From Tubiluchus corallicola (taxonomy: Eukaryota > Priapulida > Priapulimorpha > Priapulimorphida > Tubiluchidae), in NCBI GenBank assembly GCA_030141605.1, contig JAQGDQ010000868.1, forward strand, positions 42,501-86,465: DNA of 43,965 nucleotides, in the 5' to 3' direction. The notes below the pieces were generated by a model. It was not told the DNA's origin. It was given only the letters and a program-made list of their open reading frames with translations, and did no database searches. A program made the translations under genes and the position numbers. This document shows, in pieces, positions 32,746 to 43,731 of this stretch (position 1 is its first letter; the number at the start of each line of letters is the position of its first letter).

Positions 32746-35700
32746 CGACGAATGTTATCCCAACCACCAACCTAATGGAACAATACTAAAGGGACAAGTG
32801 TTGTTGTTCTGACTTTTATGTTGCCTGCTAATGGGACAATCGCCGAGCAAATTTTCACTGCTTTTTCTCTTCTGCCACTCATAGACCACCCATCCATATT
32901 AATGTGGCGTGAAATCACTTGCAGGCTGTCATCTGCAGATGTGGAACAACAACTTCTTCGCCATAATCATTCCAACATGTACCGGAAACCCAATCCTTGT
33001 TAAATGCGCACTGAATTTGTGCTATAATGTTGCTACTGTAATGTTTGCTAATGGCTACCATATGAAAGCAATGAGCAATGAAAACGATACAGCGATAGCG
33101 CCCCGCGCAACGTGAGACGCTCCAATACTACAATCGGCTTCTCCTCGATTGAAGCCATACCATGGGACACTAACTCACAACTCAACTGATGCACGTCGTC
33201 AGCAGGAATAAGAAAATTTGGATGGTGTGACATCAAGACAAGTGGAGAATACGTGATAGCCATAACAATAGTACTGGCGCCTACGTGCATTGGTTAAAAT
33301 AATAAATAAATTGTTTATCCTGCCTGCCTCCAGTGACCTGTTAGATTATTAGCATAAAATAAAAAATCTTGTTAACTGTCCAACTCACAATGGCACAAAA
33401 AGTAGAATTGTATTTACCACTACACAACGTTATTTGCAAATTCATTCACTATTCAGTATTTTACCATTAGTACAGAGGTCAACATTGTTAGTGTCAACAC
33501 TCAAATTAAAGAATTTGAATCAAATTTTACCAAAAAAATTAACATTTTTCTCAATGAGTGGCCTGCTTTAGCACAGAACATGTTCATGAACATAGACAGT
33601 AATAAATTATGATCTTGCTGAGGTCAAATACGATTTGCGCAAAAAGTATGTAAAAATATGTATGTAAAAGTATGTATAAACACCCAAATTCTAATTGTTC
33701 GCCCTGATTGAACTTATTCAGTCTTCCAAATATGTTTCTGCTGTTTATTGAACTTGAGGTAAATCATTCAGATATAGAATAATGATCATGTAATAAATTA
33801 ATAAATTATCAGCACCTATAACATCTGTATTTGGCATGCTAATATTTATATTTAACTAGTATAATTTGAATTTCAATTTATTATTAATCACAACTAATAA
33901 ACGCATTTCTTGCTACGTGCTGCGTTTCGTTTTTCGCTTTCTAATCATTCTGACGATACCTCGTTGCTAATTAAATGTGATTGGTTTTGCCATTAAAATT
34001 TTCAAACCAAGAAAACATTATATCTGCAACGGTATAATTAGGCTTCCAAGCGTCAAAATTTGTGTACTTACAGTGGGTTAAGTAGACAGAATTTATAAAT
34101 TTCTTTTCTTGCATATTTATTTTCTAAGTTACCAGACGTGTAATTAGGTAGGTTGATCTTTTATTTCTGTCCATTTTCAAACGCTGTTTCATTTTCTCTT
34201 TTCAACAAACTCTCTCTTTCTTCTTTCTCACTTCGTTTCGCTCCTGTGCGAGTCGTTGCCAGATAATCGAGTTTCTTTCTGTATTTTCAATTACTTATGC
34301 CAGTGCAAGACATGGTCTTCGCTATACGAACAACTAATAATCCCGCGGAAGTTGTTACCCTGGCAGTTTTCAATCCAGATTACTATTATACTCAAAGCTC
34401 TGGAGGCCATTGACTAGCTCTAGTTCATAATCCTAGGTAAGAGCATTGAACAGGTAAAAGCCACAGATATAAGAAAGGGTAACTAGCTTTCCCTGCCAGA
34501 AGATTAAATGTCTGAAATTTCTTTTCAGAGTCTTACAGTTGTCTAGAGAAAGTGGAAGAACAGAACGTTTGCACCTTACCAATCTGCATTAAGAAAGTAA
34601 AAAATAGTTTTTTACAGATGCAACTGTATTGACATACCACTTTGTTTACTGAAGTTAGCTTTTTCGCGAATTTTACTGTCAGGTTCTATGGCTCGGCTTG
34701 CGACTTTTCACTTTGGGTATTGGATAGATTAGTTGCGCCTGGTAAACTTATCCGCGCAGTTTATTACATCAGAAGCCAGGGTAGGGGCGATGGTAGCTAT
34801 TAAACTTGCAGAAATGAATTCCTTTGCCCTTGTAAACTGGATCCATTGTTTATATTGGTGAGGAATTGCGGTCCAGCTGCGCCCAGTTTATTGGCAGTTA
34901 AAACAATTCGGTTCTCGATAGCTTACCTAAAACTCTTAGCCGTAAGCGGTGGCAAGCTAGACCCCTGGAGTTGCAAGCTGAGATGCGCTCGGGTCAGTTT
35001 GCTTATACAAGAACTAAGGATTGTTTGCTTCGCAAAACAGTTTCCTCCGTGCGGAAATAAACTTATCTGATGGACAGGCGGCCCATTAAACGATTTATTT
35101 CAGAATTTCGCGAGGACAATTTTCCAGCACGTCATGGTTTCGTAGCCACTCTGACTGTCCCACGTTATAAATTATAATGCTCAGAAGTTGTCAGTTCTTA
35201 CATGGCTTTTTCGTAAGCAGCACTTTATAAATCGAAATAATTTGAAAGGCTATACATTTGCGGGGGTGTCCATAGTACTGCTGGTGAGGCAAGGAAGTAT
35301 AATTACGTCATCAACAGAACTGCAAAATAGCTTATAATATATTAGCAGAATTAAGAAATGCTCGGATAACTTTGGGAAAGAAAATCGCAAAAAGCTTACT
35401 ATATAAAAGTCTAGGAAAGAGTATGAAAGGCGTAACAACATTCAGCTTGAAGAGGCGAGCAAATGTCGTGGTCTTCCAAATTGACTTTGTTTAGAACTCC
35501 CGGGAATTTGTCCAAGGGGAAAAGTGTTTACCGACGCATCCCATCAGCAAATAAAAAGTACCAGTTAATTAAAATACTGTATTGGGACAGAGTTCCGGTT
35601 ATTGATCTCATTGGTTGTCGTGAGCGAAGTCAGTTCTGGAAAACAGCAAGGCCTTCACGAAATGTTATCATAGTCTTGGACGATCAAGTAATGGTCTAGA

Positions 35701-35756
35701 GAACTGTCAGGAAAGAATGGTAGCCGTGCGAAAATTTAAAGCCTCTATGTGTTATA
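32746..35756. other. Long unassigned stretch
   Basis: Short ORFs at 32818-33003 (plus), 33048-33290 (minus), 34846-35070 (plus) and 35463-35699 (plus) are not low-complexity but carry no domain or splice pattern I recognise. A small GTATGTAAAA repeat lies at 33645-33680. 34670-35070 is somewhat GC-richer. Confidence 0.4.
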
Positions 35757-36385
35757 AGTTATAAGTTTATTTATTTCCACTCTGCATCTAACAGTTATAA
35801 TAAAAATACAGATAATTTCACTGAAGTAAATATAAATATAAATGCAATATTATCCAGAAATTACAAAAGAGATTCTTATGCAGCCTATACATGTACAAAT
35901 TACATTACAGAATCATTTTGATGCATACAGTTTGAGCCTAAAAGCATAGCTTGACAGACCAAACTGTACGTGGAAATCTTAAAGAAGTGATTAATAATTG
36001 AAATAATAATAATATATACATACAAGTGGGGGGGGGAGTAGTGAATGAAAGATGAAATGAAGCGAGAACTAAGAAAAACTGTGATCATGATTATAAAGTG
36101 TTCAGTAACCTGTTGAGCATAGTCACGTTTTATTAAGATTACTGTGGAAAAAGAATGCAGGTGATTTCCATTATCAAACTGTGTTACTCTCAATACTTTT
36201 GAAATATTTCTTTTCTGACGGTTTTTTAAAAGTTGAAAGGGAGCGACTACATTTTGAATTGCGGCTTAGTCTATTCCATAGGACTGGTCCCATATAACTA
36301 ATGAAATGTTTCGCCATATTTGTTCTACAACGTCTTGGCGTACATTCATTATGTCTGGTATTCATTATTCATTATTCATAATGTT
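35757..36385 (-). mobile_element. 5'-truncated LINE, C-terminus plus 3' UTR
   Basis: On the minus strand, a C-terminal coding remnant (36365-36174) is followed by a ~400-bp UTR, then GAAATAAATAAACTTATAACTTATAAC, an AATAAA-type terminus with a short tandem tail at 35757-35770. A G9 run lies at about 36018-36026. This arrangement is a standard truncated non-LTR retrotransposon. Confidence 0.7.
36174..36365 (-). pseudogene. LINE ORF2 extreme C-terminus
   Basis: Minus-strand frame of 63 codons. It contains CRTNMAKHFISYMGPVLWNR and SRSLSTFKKPSEKKYF, matching the widespread LINE C-terminal pattern R-T-N-x(6)-I-x-Y-x-GP-x-x-WN-x-L followed by S-L-x-x-FK-x-x-x-K-x-Y. NTRHN upstream also fits. The frame ends in TGA and is intact over this length. 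The upstream reverse transcriptase is missing, so it cannot function. This pattern occurs in CR1/L2-like and related elements; I do not assign a clade. Confidence 0.75.
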
Positions 36386-37559
36386 CATTATTATTACATT
36401 TATCTCGACTGGATTTTCGAAAAAAGTTGGAAATAAGTTGCTGTTGGTTTTATACATGTATATGCATCCATTAAAATTAACGTGTTACATTTGCTGTCTG
36501 AGCAAATGAAAGACCACAGGATTTAAGAAAGTTTTGCATTTCAAAGAAGGAAATGTGCTCCCCCGTATCGCGTTTTAATGACTCAAATTAATGTTATCGC
36601 AAATATTTTAAAAAGGTAGAAAAGAAAATTTTAAACTATACTCTTGCTATATTATATTATATAAGTTATATTACTTAGCATTACGCTTACCTATTCGAAG
36701 ACTTGTTTAGTTGAAAAAGAAAATTCTAAATAATTAAAAATGTGCACGTGACCTGTTAAAACTGCACTGCTTTGCCATCATAGTTTGCACCACTGATTAA
36801 AAAAACACATTAAAGACCTTATTGACATTATTAAATGATTTTAACTTTTGCACAGATAGCGAAGAATGTGCTACGAAAATGTTCTGATTATTTTTTTACC
36901 TTTACCCAATGTTGTGTAAACTTTTTTCAAACGAATTGCTGTTAAAATGGCTGGGCCTAACAGTTGTCGTTATAAATTTACAAGTTTTGTACAGCGTTAC
37001 CTAGTGCTAGCTCTATACGTGACGAGACAACGTGTAAGTGATACAAAAATTCAAGACGAATTTTTAAACTTTTTTATAAAGAGTGTTTTCTTGTGCTTTA
37101 AGCTAATATTATTTTAAATAGTGTAGTTGTGAATTCCTGAAAATACAAGTGTTATTTACCTTTAAAACATTATGCGCGATGGTATCTTATGACCATGGTA
37201 GCTGGCGAACTTTAGGACTCTTAATAAGTCTTGATTTGTCTATATATAAACTCCTGCAATGCAGATGGTGTGTAAATCTTTATCATCTATTGTGAATAAT
37301 TATGTATATATTATAATGTACATTGCAATTTTTTGTCATCTATAAACAAGGTGCGCCATGACACTCGTAAAAACAAATAGAATGCTAATGCTGATATGAG
37401 AAGCAAAGATGCATTTTGTTGATAAGGGTCAAGAAGTTCATCCCACCCACTGGTCACTTAGTTGAACACACTTTCAAGAGGTAGATTAAGTGTTGCTATT
37501 TGAAGCCATTCCGGACAGGAAATGGATTCTTTTGTTTATAAACAAGTTTATAGTTTCCT
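36386..37559. other. Unassigned AT-rich stretch
   Basis: No gene, array or recognisable element was seen in about 1.2 kb. Confidence 0.4.
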
Positions 37560-38050
37560 GAAGTTATTACTGCACGGACAATTTGGTAACCGTTTGGAGA
37601 ACAGTCTTCGTTGGAGTTCCATTTTGGTAATTTTTTACCTATTGGTTCCGAAGCTTAAAAGCTAACAAAATAAGGTTAAAACAAGTTCATAAACATACAG
37701 TTCAACACTTAGAACGTTTGAGGTTTCAAGATTTTAAACGAAAAACATCCCACTTTGCCATAATTACAATATTTTCAATTTTAGAATATTGCATTCTTTT
37801 ACAGTATTTAAGTCAAATGTGGGTCACACCGGACTGGTTCACTTTTTATGACTTTTTTAATGCAAGCCCGACTTTTTTCGTTTTTACGCTTCACTTCTTA
37901 ATTTTAGTCTGTATCGCATTTTAATGCATTTATGTGTCAAGAATTTGCGTACATTTATGTGTATTGTCTGTATTAAGCCTGTGGGGCATTTGATGGCTAC
38001 TGTTGTCATAATTTTGTTGTTGTTTTATGTTGTTAAAAATAAAATGACTT

Positions 38051-38135
<85 letters not shown>

Positions 38136-38298
38136 ACGTCATCATCATCAACGTCATCATCGTCGTCGTCGTCGGCGTCGTCGTCATCATCATCATCATC
38201 ATCAACGTCATTATCATCAATGTCATCGTCATTGTCATTGTCATCGTCGTCGTGGTCGTCGGCGTCGTCATCATCATCACCATCATCATCATCATCAG

Positions 38299-38332
<34 letters not shown>

Positions 38333-38803
38333 GACGGCGTCATCACCATCACCATCATCATCATCATCATCTTCTTCTTCATCAAGTCTGCAGTCAAACG
38401 TGGAAGAGAAAGACTGAAGTTCAGTCTTACCGGTTTTTAGCGCTCTGCTTTTGCTGCCATCTAGTGAGTATACTGCAGTACTGCATAAGGCAATTGGGCC
38501 ATGTACAAAAGTGTATTCCACATTTGCCTAAAATGAGAAATATGCATAATAGCACAGATTTGTTGTTCGTTATCTTTATGACCATCTGTTTGCAAATTAC
38601 ATTGCGTGTTGCGGTACAGCGTTTTTTGCATCTCATATAGGAAACGTTAGGTATTTGTGACGTCTGGCTGGCTTGTATAGGTGTATATATATATAAAATA
38701 TAGGAATATAGGCATATAGTAAGTAATTTTAACTTTTACACAGGAACTCCAACGGAGACTGTTCTCCAAACGGTTAAGAAACTGTACGTGCGGTAATAAG
38801 TTC
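37560..38803. mobile_element. Inverted-repeat element with ~60-bp terminal repeats
   Basis: 37564-37620 is the reverse complement of 38743-38799 with 51 of 57 positions identical. The shared core AACCGTTTGGAGAACAGTCT is perfect, and the next three outward bases (GAA) also pair. The 1.24-kb unit encodes no transposase; its centre is a CAT array. This looks like a non-autonomous DNA transposon (MITE-like). No target-site duplication was identified, and the superfamily is unknown. Confidence 0.75.
38052..38374 (+). repeat. CAT/CGT trinucleotide array
   Basis: About 320 bp of CAT repeats with CGT, CAA, CGG and TTG interruptions in the centre of the inverted-repeat element. It produces long artefactual His, Asp, Met or Ser runs in different frames on both strands. 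The plus-strand open frame 37924-38640 spans it but has no recognisable domain on either side. Confidence 0.97.
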
Positions 38804-39992
38804 TATACTGCAAATAGGCATATATTTCTAGACGAAAAATGAAATGCTTTCCAACAAATTAACAAAAATCTGTGGTCGTGCTAAAATGATGCTACCCGTT
38901 GTTCCCGTTTTAGTGACAGATGAACAGGGCGCCACCGAAACTGAAACTTACTGATGTCTATGATTATTAAGTGTTAAAGGTTTACATGCACGGTTTTAAG
39001 ATGAGACTGGATGCGTGGAGGTAGGTTCAGCCAACTTGTAAAACAATTTCCGGATTTGCAAAGGTTTATTACTACAGGATAAGCGGCTAACTACGAAAAC
39101 GAAACAAGGACCTGACACATAAACAACTTTATGCAAAAGCGTTGTGGTATTACCAGTATAAAGAATTAAACTGTATTATTACAAGAAGTATAAAACTCAA
39201 TAAAAATATACTACTGCAACGCGGAGTGCCGGTACTGCCTACAACAGAACTTTATAATGCTTTAACAACAAGACCCAGTGTTGCTAATTAATAATTACAT
39301 TGGTAAAATAATCTGAAGTCCAACACTGGATTTGAACCTTTGTCCTTTTAAGTCTATGATAGACATGCTATGGGAATGCCAATAATTACTTCCGCTACAC
39401 CCTCTTGTGCAGTCTGCTAGTTTCTATTGTTGAAATAATATCTCCTTTCGTTTGAAGATTGCAGAAACGTATAAGAATGTTTAAATTGCATCTGTAAATT
39501 ACGGTATTTTGCTTCAACAATATTGTAAGGTTTCTTCTATTTGATCTGCTGCTTCTAAACAAAAACGTTCTTCACTGTAGCGAATAAAGCTTGGTTTAGC
39601 TGCTCTTTGGATTCCTGTTAAAATCGGCGTAGACGTAGAATACAAAGTTACTAAAGTAGAGCGTCACAGCCTCATTACTACCGCCCAAGGATGTAGGGGT
39701 GAACTAGCGTAACCTCGCCAAACTGCCTAATGTAAGCCTTCAGACGCTGCTTCGTGTCTCTGAAGTTCTTCCATCTGTTTTATCTCTTCTGCGGTTTGTT
39801 TTGCAGCATTAATGCCGTGTTATTAATGTTCAGAAGCCGAGGAAAAACATCTGCGCCATTTCTTGTTATTAGTGCTTGCATAAGTAGCTATTAAAAGCGC
39901 CTCGGAGCAAATTTGTCCAAGTCCAATACAACGCTTCAACTCGATTTCTGGAAAGAAGTTCTATTTCATTATAGATTTCATTATCAGCTTAC
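38804..39992. other. Unassigned stretch
   Basis: A minus-strand phrase near 39318-39360 (GGTTCAAATCC with a short hairpin upstream) superficially resembles a tRNA B box but does not fold as a tRNA. Nothing else was recognised. Confidence 0.4.
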
Positions 39993-40095
39993 AGAGCAGA
40001 CGATTTGTGTCAGAGTAGGAGCAACCTCTGATTTTAAAGACGGTGTCTACGGCCTTTGAAGCCTCTTCCTGATGTGGAGGCGTGACTTGGACAGG
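39993..40095 (-). CDS. Candidate internal exon, unknown protein
   Basis: On the minus strand, TCTGCAG|CCTGTC gives a plausible splice acceptor at 40095 and TGCTCT|GTAAGC a plausible donor at 39993. Between them 103 bp are open and read PVQVTPPHQEEASKAVDTVF..., leaving phase 1. The entry phase (0) matches the exit phase of the candidate exon at 40842-41036, which is why I pair them. There is no recognised family, and short open intervals with splice-like edges arise by chance fairly often. Confidence 0.22.
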
Positions 40096-40841
40096 CTGCA
40101 GATTTTGAACTTGTTTACCTTTACAAATGTCTGATGATGGTACATGGTCCATTATTTTGGTGTGAAAACAATTACAGTCGTTGTATTGCTTTCAACCGAA
40201 ACGTAGTCCTCTCGGTTGGGCTTCAAACAGTCAGATTAGTCACAAATCAATGAACGTCACAAATTCTATGGAATTGAATAAGCAGCATCACGTTTAAGAA
40301 ACTTAAAGCAGGTTGCCGACAAGCCTAGTCTCTTGCGTCTGTAAAATTTAGAAACAATAATAATACGCGTGCCCTTTTCCGACTGTAGGGACAAAACTGA
40401 TAACTCAAACCCAAGCCGAATACCGACGTGCTTACCAAGTCGTTTATAATTAACATACTTGTATCAAATTAAACAATATTGAAATGACATTAACTTACTA
40501 ATTTCTAGAGATTATATGCGCATTTTTATATGTATAATATATAAAAACGCTTTATTTTACAAACATAAACACACGTACAGTTAACAAATCACATACTTAA
40601 ATAAACAACGCTTACAGGAACACGTATATAGGACAAAGTATGTATGTTAATTAAACTAATTTAAAGACACATATGTATTAGTACTGTGAGTGCAACATTT
40701 TCGCATCTGTAAGTTACACTAAAATTCCTTCATTTTTAATCCGCAGAGACATTTTAGAATTGTCATTTTTCAGCCGCTGCTTTTTCGCCCACTCGCATTA
40801 TAAATCAGTGAAATGCAGCCGAAACCACTATGAAATCTTAC
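40096..40841. other. Putative intron or unassigned spacer
   Basis: AT-rich sequence without repeats or ORFs, lying between the two candidate minus-strand exons. Confidence 0.3.
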
Positions 40842-41036
40842 CGAAATGTTCCGGCTGGCTTCTTTGACTGCATTGTGTGGGTTTTTACTGCTGTCTCGCG
40901 AGACCTTAGATCTGAGCTTCATCTCTTCAACTAACTCCTCAACTTGATGAAGTTTATGCGTCTTAACTCCTCCACTCAGGTAATGCGGGAAGCGAAAGAC
41001 AACAATGACGTAATCATTCTTGCTGGCCTTCGACAT
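40842..41036 (-). CDS. Candidate coding exon, unknown protein
   Basis: From ATG at 41034-41036 the minus strand reads MSKASKNDYVIVVFRFPHYL..., about 65 codons, ending SRNIS at a consensus donor (TTTCG|GTAAGA) in phase 0. The sequence is balanced in composition, with a hydrophobic strand (YVIVVFRF) followed by a charged, probably helical segment (QVEELVEEMKLRSK), so it looks like folded protein rather than chance. I cannot name a family; a cytoplasmic N-terminal domain is one possibility. An acceptor just upstream (GTCGAAG|GCC) is an alternative to the ATG start. The next exon may be the one at 39993-40095. Confidence 0.35.
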
Positions 41037-41059
41037 TAACAAAATAATGGCCAATAAAG

Positions 41060-41529
41060 AAAACGGGTTCGAGAAACAATAAAGGAACGTTGTAATGCCA
41101 GGTTCTGGTCCAGGAAAATCGAAGACGGGGTTAATTTATCCCACGACGATTATTACTGGTTTAAATGATGGATGCGTTGTCAGAAGACAGGTTTCTTCAG
41201 CTTAGCACGCTGCTGCTGATGGCATCTGATTTGTGGAGGCTGACGTTGGTAAATAGAACTCAGCAATGAGAACAAGCGATTGGATGGTTTACATTCTCAA
41301 CGAACCACCATTACGTATTTACGCAATGCTAATAAGATTATTCTTTTCCTATACATGTACTTGACAGGTTTTCTTTTTGTCCTCACATGTGCTTGTTGAC
41401 AGAAACAATTGATCACTCGTCACATAATATCTTTTTTGTAAGCTAATGTTCATAGAACTGAACTAGAGGTAGAAATAGCTGAAACTGGCTAGTTTTTTTG
41501 CAAAAGCACCACAGAAATGAAATTAGTTG
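41060..41529. other. Unassigned stretch
   Basis: No gene or repeat was recognised. If the exon at 40842-41036 is a first coding exon, its promoter would lie here, but no CCAAT, TATA or CpG-rich stretch stands out. Confidence 0.4.
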
Positions 41530-41875
41530 TTAAAATGAGGTCGTTTATTAAAATGACAATACGTTCAATATAGCAAGACAAAAAAGGTGGGGCACACCCA
41601 AACAGGCCCTATTTCAAGGGGGGGGGGGGAATACCGCCCCACATAATACGTGACTATACTAATCACAGTACTGCTTGCGTCTATGATGATAAACATAATA
41701 AAGCATAGCTTGCAATACTACAATACATTACAAAATTAGGTAAAGCAGTTTGAACAATATATAGTGGTACATCATATAAAAGTTCCACCCTACAGAAAAA
41801 AACAGTGCAATGGTAAAAGAACCTAAATCTAAAGTTCACATAAAAATTACAATGCCTGCTGTAGGAGTGGGTGGA
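41530..41875 (-). mobile_element. Possible LINE 3' UTR
   Basis: On the minus strand, a T-rich stretch leads to a C11 run (plus G11 at about 41620-41630), GGGCCTGTTTGGGTGTGCCC (a short hairpin) and AATAAACGACCTC near 41545. This matches the hairpin-then-AATAAA layout of the other LINE 3' ends here, but without a tandem tail or coding remnant. Confidence 0.3.
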
Positions 41876-42125
41876 GAGGGTGGGTTTTCACATCCAACGA
41901 CAGCAGGCACATGGGTGATTCTCGACGAGACGAAGGATGCCATTCGCTAATTGGACGGCTAGAAACAATGCGCCGACACTGACGCGCATGCTCACGAACA
42001 TTCCTCACAAAAACTCATTAAACATTGTTGCTATTGTATCAATGTTTACATTTTTGTGCTCTCATTTTTGCTACTATTGCTCTTTTGTATTATTATTGCC
42101 TTTATAGAATAAAGCTCATTCTGAT

Positions 42126-42560
42126 ATAGGCTTTAAATTTCGAAGATTTCTTCACTTTTGCTCCAATCACACATTTTCGAGGACATAACTATGAACTTTT
42201 TATCAATTCTTCTAGGTTGAAAGAGAATTTGTAGTATATGGAATGACCTCAGTTATGACATTGTCAATTCGTCTAACCTATCAGTTTTTAGTAGGAAGCT
42301 AGCCGAAACTTTTTTGTTAAAATATTGCAAATTTATCAGATTTCTATAAACCATTTTACCCCAGTTCACTGACTCCTCCCAGCTTTGATAAATTTACACT
42401 TTGCATGCATTTTATTGATTTTTTATTTTATCGTATTTTAATGTAAGCAATGACTTTTATCCAACCCCCGTAAACTGATGTATTTTAATTTTGCGTATTC
42501 AGAATATAAGCTGGCCTAAGAGCTAATATAGCCTGCCAGTCTCATCTTTTATAAAATAAT
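42126..42560 (+). mobile_element. LINE C-terminal fragment with 3' UTR
   Basis: Plus-strand coding remnant (about 42144-42349) followed by a T-rich UTR ending ATCTTTTATAAAATAATAAT. The reverse transcriptase region is absent. Boundaries are approximate. Confidence 0.6.
42144..42349 (+). pseudogene. LINE ORF2 C-terminus, frameshifted
   Basis: One frame gives FAPITHFRGHNYELFINSSR, then a stop; after a shift of frame near 42235, the next gives IWNDLSYDIVNSSNLSVFSR and KLAETFLLKY to a TAA at 42347-42349. The two pieces correspond to the consecutive R-GH-x-x-x-L and I-x-x-WN-x-L...FK/R-x-x-L blocks seen at the end of CR1/Jockey-like ORF2 proteins. The frameshift shows it is dead. Confidence 0.65.
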
Positions 42561-42758
42561 AATGCTTAATGCAAGTATGACGCGTTATTTTTCTGTAATG
42601 CTGGTTTATCGTTTTGTGCTTTAATCGCTAAAAATTAAGACAAGCAGTAACATTTACATAGAATGCTTGTTACATATCCGAAATGTCGAGATACTTGGAG
42701 TAAAGCTTATAATAAAACTGTAAATATAGCACCTGAAATACATAAGCCTAGTTACTGC
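42561..42758. other. AT-rich spacer
   Basis: No feature was seen between the LINE fragment and the SINE target duplication. Confidence 0.5.
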
Positions 42759-42770
42759 TGCTAAACATTA
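42759..42770. repeat. Target-site duplication, left copy
   Basis: TGCTAAACATTA, identical to 43267-43278, flanks the 3' end of the minus-strand SINE. Confidence 0.88.
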
Positions 42771-43266
42771 CATGTTGGCATCCTTCTGTCTCCGAAGACA
42801 ATGGAATGTGTGCCAAGAGAGTCCGATCCTTGAACGTCTCCAGGGCGCTCGCCTGGGCAAGGTGTATGGAGATCCTGAGTTGCCCAGACCGCATGACCCC
42901 CCTCTCTTCCTCCCTGGTGTAGTCCAAAGGAAAGCGGAGCGATACGTTTGGCACCAGGTTGGCTGCAGGAGCTGCCGGAGTCAATGAGCATGCTGCACTG
43001 GTCCGCCTTCGGGGCTCCACTCCTGATTTGAAAGGTTTACTCCTCTACACATGGCCGTTGGGTCACTTGACCTCCTCCGCCCTCTAGCCGTTGGCTTCTT
43101 GTACAGCTCCTCCGCCTAGTGTCGAGATACAGTGTGGGCATCCCGCAAGCCTACAGCACCTGGTATTCCTAGGCGGTCACCCACCCAAGCTCTAACCAGT
43201 CCCTACGTTGCTTAACTTCGGTGATCAGACGAGAACCGGTGTTTTCAACGTGATCTGGCCGTAGAG
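42771..43266 (-). mobile_element. 5S rRNA-headed SINE (SINE3-type), near full length
   Basis: The 496-bp minus-strand element is much richer in GC than its surroundings. Its head (43265-43147) is a complete 5S rRNA-like sequence providing an internal pol III promoter. The body follows with two adjacent ~33-bp repeats (43119-43088 and 43087-43055, both containing GGCGGAGGAG...CCAACGG) and then unique sequence. Its 3' end carries GTCTTCGGAGAC, a short stem-loop, instead of a poly-A tail. Perfect 12-bp target duplications on both sides mark it as a retroposed copy. 5S-derived SINEs are established as the SINE3 class; I cannot name the family. Open frames across the body are not considered genes. 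Confidence 0.82.
43147..43265 (-). rRNA. 5S rRNA-like sequence (SINE head, not a 5S gene)
   Basis: 119 nt from TCTACGGCCAGATCACG to TGCTGTAGGCTT matches the length and the landmark segments of animal 5S rRNA. These include CACCGGTTCTCGTCTGATC, the A box AAGTTAAGCAACG (plus 43206-43218) and the C box GGGTGGGTGACCGCC. Compared with the usual animal consensus it has changes at CGTAGGGACTGG (normally CGTCGGGCCTGG) and TTAGAGCTTGGGT (normally TTAGTACTTGGAT), so it is not a bona fide ribosomal 5S. Its continuation into a SINE body with target duplications confirms retroposition. Confidence 0.85.
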
Positions 43267-43278
43267 TGCTAAACATTA
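43267..43278. repeat. Target-site duplication, right copy
   Basis: TGCTAAACATTA adjoining the first base of the SINE's 5S head; identical to 42759-42770. Confidence 0.88.
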
Positions 43279-43590
43279 AAGCATAGTAAAGTGTACGTAA
43301 AGATATATAATGCCGTGTACGTCTTGTTCTTGTACTTTAGTTATGTGGTATTAGCAAACTATGAACAAAATGAAAGCAAGGTCAGCCATACCGGATTGCA
43401 GTGCTTCTGGCATGTATGTAAACCTATCTCTACCACATTTTAGTCACATTAGCAGAAGATCGTGTTATAGCAATTAGGTTACTGCAATACACTGGTAATA
43501 GTATTATAACTGCTATTATTAACTCGCATAGACTAAACAAATCTTGCTTTTTTGTGAAATGGAACGAATTAATACATAATTAGCCTCTAA
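43279..43590. other. Unassigned AT-rich stretch
   Basis: No feature was recognised between the SINE and the LINE end. Confidence 0.4.
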
Positions 43591-43731
43591 AATTTATTTA
43601 GCCTTTAATTTACTAAGCCTGTGTGTTTATTTACTCTTGTAATTTTTATTTCATTGTATTTTATTTCATTTTAGTACCGTATTTGTATTTTATATGGTCT
43701 TAGTTGCCGGGATATAAATTTGAATTGAATA
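43591..43731 (+). mobile_element. LINE 3' end with TTGAATTGAAT terminus
   Basis: A T-rich stretch ends CCGGGATATAAATTTGAATTGAAT. The AATAAA-like signal followed by a GAATT repeat is a very common plus-strand LINE terminus. No coding remnant is visible and the left boundary is arbitrary. Confidence 0.5.

Noticed and set aside
37924-38640. 238-codon plus-strand open frame spanning the CAT array
   Set aside because: Open because the trinucleotide repeat lacks stops; the non-repeat ends show no recognisable domain and lie inside an inverted-repeat element.
39318-39400. tRNA gene on the minus strand (GGTTCAAATCC)
   Set aside because: No acceptor stem, the anticodon loop is mis-sized and no proper D-arm is present.
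42748-43020. Overlapping 76-90 codon ORFs on both strands
   Set aside because: They are frames of the GC-rich SINE body; no domain, and several frames are open together.
43147-43265. Functional 5S rRNA gene
   Set aside because: Diverged at normally conserved positions and continuous with a SINE body between target duplications.
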